Below are positions 59,472 through 64,000 of a stretch of 64,000 nucleotides of DNA, piece after piece (positions within the stretch are counted from its first letter, which is position 1; each line of letters begins with the position of its first letter). A program made the position numbers and the translations under genes. The DNA comes from Ascidia mentula (Eukaryota > Chordata > Ascidiacea > Phlebobranchia > Ascidiidae). The stretch spans positions 10,057,001 through 10,121,000 of the forward strand of contig OX387202.1 of NCBI GenBank assembly GCA_947561715.1. Reading direction: 5' to 3'. Under the pieces are notes generated by a model. The model saw only the letters and a program-made list of their open reading frames with translations, searched no databases and had not been told where the DNA came from.

Positions 59472-62400
59472 ATGGAAGATCATGGTTTTGATGAAAATGC
59501 ATTTTTTGAATCACAATATGCTGATGACTTGGATGCACTAGATGATCTTGAAGGTTGGTTTTATATTACTTTGTTTATTTATCTAGAGATAACATTTTTA
59601 ACCAAACTATGTCACCATGTTTTATAATAAAAATTTTGTCTCCATAATTTCCTGATACTAGCAAATTGTGTTCTTAATTTTGACAGGGATTAAAGGAAGT
59701 ACGAGCCAAACAAATGAAATAACGACAGAAACAGTTGAAGATTTGACAAATTCTGAGGTCAACAACAAAAGAAGAAAACTGTTTTCGCCTAAAGATGATT
59801 TTGATTCCGATTTACTTATTGACGAAGAAGTTGTCCCTTTGTGTAAGTATAAGTATTATTGCTGGTATGATCAAAAATAAAAAATTTTATCTGTCTGTCT
59901 ATTTATGACATTGTTGTTACCAGTGGTAAAACTTTGCAAAATACAGACACATATATGCTGTAATCGTCACATAAAAGCGGATTTGCCTGATGGTGTTGTG
60001 TCATGAAAACCACATAAGCGTGTTTATCGGCCAATTGATTGTTTTTACCGATGGTGAATGTACCTTGGTTAGTGATTGCAACTTGCTTATGCTGTAACAA
60101 CCAAGACCCCCCGCAGTTTTCTGTCAAATATGTAAAATGCCTATAATTACATTATAATATATCAACCATTTCATTTTACTCTTTTATGGCAGAATACTGT
60201 TACATTTAACAGAAATCTATCACAAAACTCAATGTTGTTTTATTTGTACCATTACAGCTCCAAAGAGAAAAAGGCCGCGCTTGGATGAGAAAAAGCCAAG
60301 TATGCCGACAACACTCGATGTTGACAGAGATTTGGAAATGGAAAGGTGAACAAAATGAATGTTTTACAAAAAAAAATTTGATTGAGATACATTGACAACA
60401 GGCCTGATTTACTACCATTGCTGATGTAGTACCCACAAATTACTTTCCGACAGACTAATTTGTTTTTTTTAATATTATAAGACAAAAAGAACTCCGTGAC
60501 AAAAACTTCTTGAGCACTCCACAGATGATAGACAAGATTTTAAAACACAGAGAAAGCAAACAAAGCAGTGCTGCAGAGTTTATTCCCTCAGGTGTACCTA
60601 ACATTGATTTTACCTTTCAAATTGTTTTAATTTCATTCAGTTTTGCATTTCGTGCGGTTTTACATAAAGCCATTTTCAAAGATGATCTTGTATGGGTATA
60701 TATTGGTATGGTATATGTCAGTTTTTTAACATAATTTATATCGTTATTAAAAAAAATGTTATCAAATATGATAGACATTCACTTATATGAATGCAAATTT
60801 TTTTCTAAACTGTTGGTATTCTGCTTTGTTAGAAACCAGCAAACAATCAAAATACGAACTGACCAAAGTTCTTGTGCACCCTCCAGTACACAGTGATTAT
60901 GTTTCTGCAACAACATCTGATGGCCACAGGGTTTATATGAGAATGCGTTCACAGCAAAAAGTCACCCAGGTGTCTGTTTGTATAAAATAAAAGCACTAAG
61001 ATCACTATACACAGTATGTATTGTGTCAAAACAATACAGTGATTTCCATTTCGTTTTCAGGATAAGTGTATTACATTTTGGAATTTTTTTTTTATTTTGA
61101 GTTAAAATTTGACTTGGTTTGCAGGTTTCAAGTGCAAATGAGCTGATCACAGGTTCAAGGTCCATGCAGTTATTGCCAATGTCACTACCAGAACTAAGGC
61201 AAAGCATTTATGAAAAGGTTTGTATTATTCATCACATTGTCCAACTCCAACATGTAGTTTTTAAGTTTGATATCCAGTACTAATTATATTTCCTGTAAAT
61301 GTTTCCAAAATATTTTTGTTGTATAAAAACGTCAACCCTGTTTTACTGTCATTTCCTGGCTTTTACCAAGAAAAGCAAATCTTGTTTTAGTTGGTTGTTA
61401 TCAGTTTGTATAGCAAATTTTCTGCATGTTTAAAACTGAATAACTTACAAAAAACTGCATAATCTAAGCATGATCAGTAATAGGAAAGTTGTCTATCATG
61501 CCACAGAAACAGCAAGAAAGACTTCTCGAAACTCAGCGAATCACAGACGAAGTTCGACGGGAAACACTCGGATTGTCCGACAACCTGCTCATGGCGCAGG
61601 TTTTATCTGAAAGCACGGTGGTTGAAGAGCCAGATACTCAGGAAGATGAAGGAATTTATAGCAGTGAGGAAAATTCACAAGATGGCTTGTGGGTGAACAA
61701 GTTCGCTCCAACGCATTACACACACTTGTTGAGTGATGAGGTAGGGGAGGTCTTGTATTTGCTTTTATATTTTTATGCTTTTATGTGTCATATCGCTGGA
61801 GTGTGTGCGAGTCCGTTTAGACAAATATGCATAAAAATGTAGATATGTTTGCCTGGTTTATCTGATTAATACGTATCGGTATTGTGATTGCTTTTTTATT
61901 ATTTGTAACATGATATAATTCACACTAGGAATGTTGGGTTAAAAGTCTTATGCACGATTCTTTAACTCAAAATTAAACAACCGGTTTTGGAATCGGTGCA
62001 TTGTCGTTACGTTAAATACAGCAAAACAGGATTGCTCAAAACAAACTCAGGTGAATGTAGGCCGGAATATAAAAAGCTAAGTGGAATTATGTCACTGTAG
62101 TGATTTTTTTTACAATCAATCTGAAAGTGTAAGATGACAGTAAATATTCGGATTCTTCCAAATATTGACTGGAGGTTTTTGTATTGAGCCGATCTTAATC
62201 CTTGTTGTTTTGTCACAACCCTAATTCACACCCACAAATCATCAGAACGACAAAGAATTTTGCTTATTTTCTTCTAACAGGGTGTCAACCGGTCTTTGCT
62301 GAAGTGGTTAAAACTTTGGGATCACGTCGTTTTTGGAAAACCTGTTCCTCCCAAAAAGAACAAGGACAAAGAAAATCAACCTCAGAAACCACAGCAGCAA

Positions 62401-64000
62401 AAGTTCAAGGGGAAATTTGGAAAATTTAAACAAAATGAAATGGACGAGGTTGGTGACCTCGAAACTCGTGTTGTATTGTTAGTGGTTTTAATGATTTCGT
62501 TAACGTGCAGGGAATGGAATTATGTACAATTGTTATGAATTGGTTTAATTCTTCATTATCATGATTGTTTTCCGAAATTGTTAAACCCCGTAGTTACCAA
62601 TTTTCATTGCCCGGTGACACACTTAACCCTAACAATATGTTATAACGATGCGCTCCAAAAATATTGACCGTTAGGGGGAGATAGTTAACACTACGATTTT
62701 GTTGTAGTTTTGACCTTTTTCGTCGAATTAGCTGAACGCTCACGTATTTGACGCCAAACGCTCACGCATTATGACGTGGGAATAACATTCTAAACCTGTG
62801 TCTATAGGCTTGCGACGCCTCTACAACGTTGAAACGAATCACTAGTGCGTCCCAACTTCTCAAACCTCAGGCGTGCGTTAAATTGTAATAGAATATTTTT
62901 TGTTTATATTATCAGCTCTTTTTGAGTTTGTTTACAGACCTATGCACTATAAAGTAAAAATGATACAATATATTCAGGAGTTGGATGAATTCAATCGCCC
63001 CCACTACAAAATATCATTACTCTGTGGAGCTCCCGGTTTAGGGAAAACTACCCTTGCTCATATTATCGCCAGACATGCTGGGTATCACGTGGTCGAAATG
63101 AACGCAAGGTAAAAATTAATTAATATTTTTTATTCTTTCTAAATAAACTGTATAAAACCATCCATTTTAAACCCAAAATGAGTTTACGACAACTAAACGT
63201 AAAAGTAATTTTTTGTAGTAATAGCAGTTCCAATGGTAATACCTTCACCACTTCCATAAATGTCTTCCATACTGGCAAGCTGCAGACAGGGTGTGTCGTT
63301 CTGTTGGGTACCCTATACTGAGTACCAAACAGATTGACGTTGACCGGACAGGTACCACAAAGTGCAGACTAGTGTGCCTGCTAGTGTAAAAGCTAGCACA
63401 GTGCCACTCACCAGCTGCACTGATGAGACCTCACAGGTCGAAACAGTGCGTGTACACACCCTGTCTGCAGCTTGCCAATATTATAATGGCTTTTTTGCAC
63501 ATGTCTTCCATTCTGTTTTGCAAGAAAAAAGTTTAGTGATAAATAAACGTTTTTTCATCTAGCGATGACCGAAGTGCCGAAGCTTTCAAGAAAAAGCTTG
63601 ATGAAACCACACAGATGAAGTCGGTGTTGGGAATCGATCGACGACCGAATTGCCTCATCATCGACGAAATTGACGGCGCTCCACAGGTTATTTTCTCGCA
63701 AAACTCAACTTTATCTACTGCTCACGTTGCGTCGAAAGCGCATAACTCGTTGTAATAAAACTTTGAAGACTTCAAAGTCTAGTTGTTATTCTTATATCCA
63801 CGGGTGTATGAAGTCACTGTAAGATCCATTTGTATAAAAACAAACCTCATAGTGGTACTTTTTTGCTTCTTTCGTCAACAAAAATCGTAATCGAGATTCG
63901 TGCCGACAAATGGTTGGAACTGCTGATTCGTGAGGCGGAAAAAATATTTTTTATTCTTTTTCCAAATTTTTTTTAAATGTTTCCAGGCTGCAATCAACGT
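59472..64000 (+). CDS. CHTF18: CHTF18/CTF18 clamp-loader ATPase, 5' part (continues past window)
   Basis: Eleven exons are visible: 59472-59553 (ATG 59472), 59687-59842, 60258-60345, 60482-60591, 60833-60969, 61125-61217, 61507-61740, 62281-62448, 62978-63108, 63563-63686, and 63987 onward (cut at the edge, reading AAINV). About 445 residues are present. An acidic N-terminus (MEDHGFDENAFF) is followed by SMQLLPMSLPELRQ, then LWVNKFAPTHYTHLLSDE and SLLKWLKLWDHVVFGK as in human CTF18. The AAA+ module follows with Walker A GAPGLGKTT (about 373-381), HIIARHAGYHVVEMNA, SDDRSAEAFK, and Walker B LIIDEID (about 431-437). CTF18 replaces RFC1 in an alternative clamp loader that handles PCNA at forks and supports sister-chromatid cohesion; it acts in the nucleus. 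The remaining AAA+ lid and C-terminus lie outside the window. Intron 9 carries a fold-back repeat. Confidence 0.95.
63273..63477. mobile_element. Fold-back element with hammerhead-like core in CHTF18 intron 9
   Basis: Inverted ends of 23-24 bp: TGGCAAGCTGCAGACAGGGT continued by GTG at 63273-63296, and the complement at 63454-63477. Inside, 63420-63444 reads CTGATGA-GACCT-CAC-AGGTC-GAAAC: a complete hammerhead CUGAUGA box, a perfect 5 bp stem II and the GAAA box. A smaller hairpin TGCTAG/CTAGCA lies at about 63379-63398. The region before CTGATGA (CTCACCAGCTGCA) aligns with GTCACCAATTCTA in the copy at 27.8 kb. No clear target duplication was found. Confidence 0.7.

Noticed and set aside
1-64000. 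CRISPR array, rRNA, tRNA, retroviral or LTR element
   Set aside because: No spaced direct-repeat array, RNA-gene signatures, long terminal direct repeats, or gag/pol-like frames were seen on either strand.

Overview
This is a 64 kb window of eukaryotic nuclear DNA from a compact animal genome. It is AT-rich, its genes are split into short exons by many small GT-AG introns (about 60-700 bp), and intergenic gaps are short. Gene content (CHTF18, ZMYND11, mitoribosomal uL11m and bL36m, an LRP3/10/12-type receptor, SLC6A18/19/20-type transporters, a polycystin-1 relative) is metazoan. The intron style and the mix of sequences suggest an ascidian tunicate such as Ciona; the species is inference. 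All exon boundaries were derived by hand from frame, splice consensus and remembered homologues.

Layout. 1-3351: 3' part of a C2H2 zinc-finger gene (+). 3969-5861: divergent mitoribosomal pair, bL36m/MRPL36 (-) and uL11m/MRPL11 (+), whose shared intergenic region carries a 534 bp Mutator-like MITE with a perfect 9 bp target duplication. 6136-9326: polycystin-1-like gene (-) with TM1-PLAT-TM2-5 that stops before the channel-like half. 10669-28202: two tandem SLC6 amino-acid transporter genes (-); the first has one extra base in exon 6 that shifts the frame. 28490-28893: a hAT MITE with 8 bp target duplication. 30998-37132: CUB-CUB-LDLa(x3)-TM receptor of the LRP3/10/12 group (-).

38742-57273: four paralogues of an unrecognised single-pass membrane protein family, named here LYGPL after its most conserved motif. 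One copy is on + (38742-40632) and three are on - (47875-49626, 51220-53404, 55253-57273). ZMYND11 (41578-47674, +) lies between the first and second copies. 59472-64000: 5' part of CHTF18 (+), running off the window.

The introns and spacers hold a set of small palindromic or fold-back repeats. Several carry sequences that resemble the hammerhead ribozyme core (CUGAUGA, stem II, GAAA). I saw no CRISPR array, no tRNA or rRNA gene, and no retrovirus-like or LTR element. The most notable items are the LYGPL cluster, the hammerhead-like fold-back repeats, the half-length polycystin, the one-base shift in the SLC6 gene, and the shortened MYND finger of ZMYND11.
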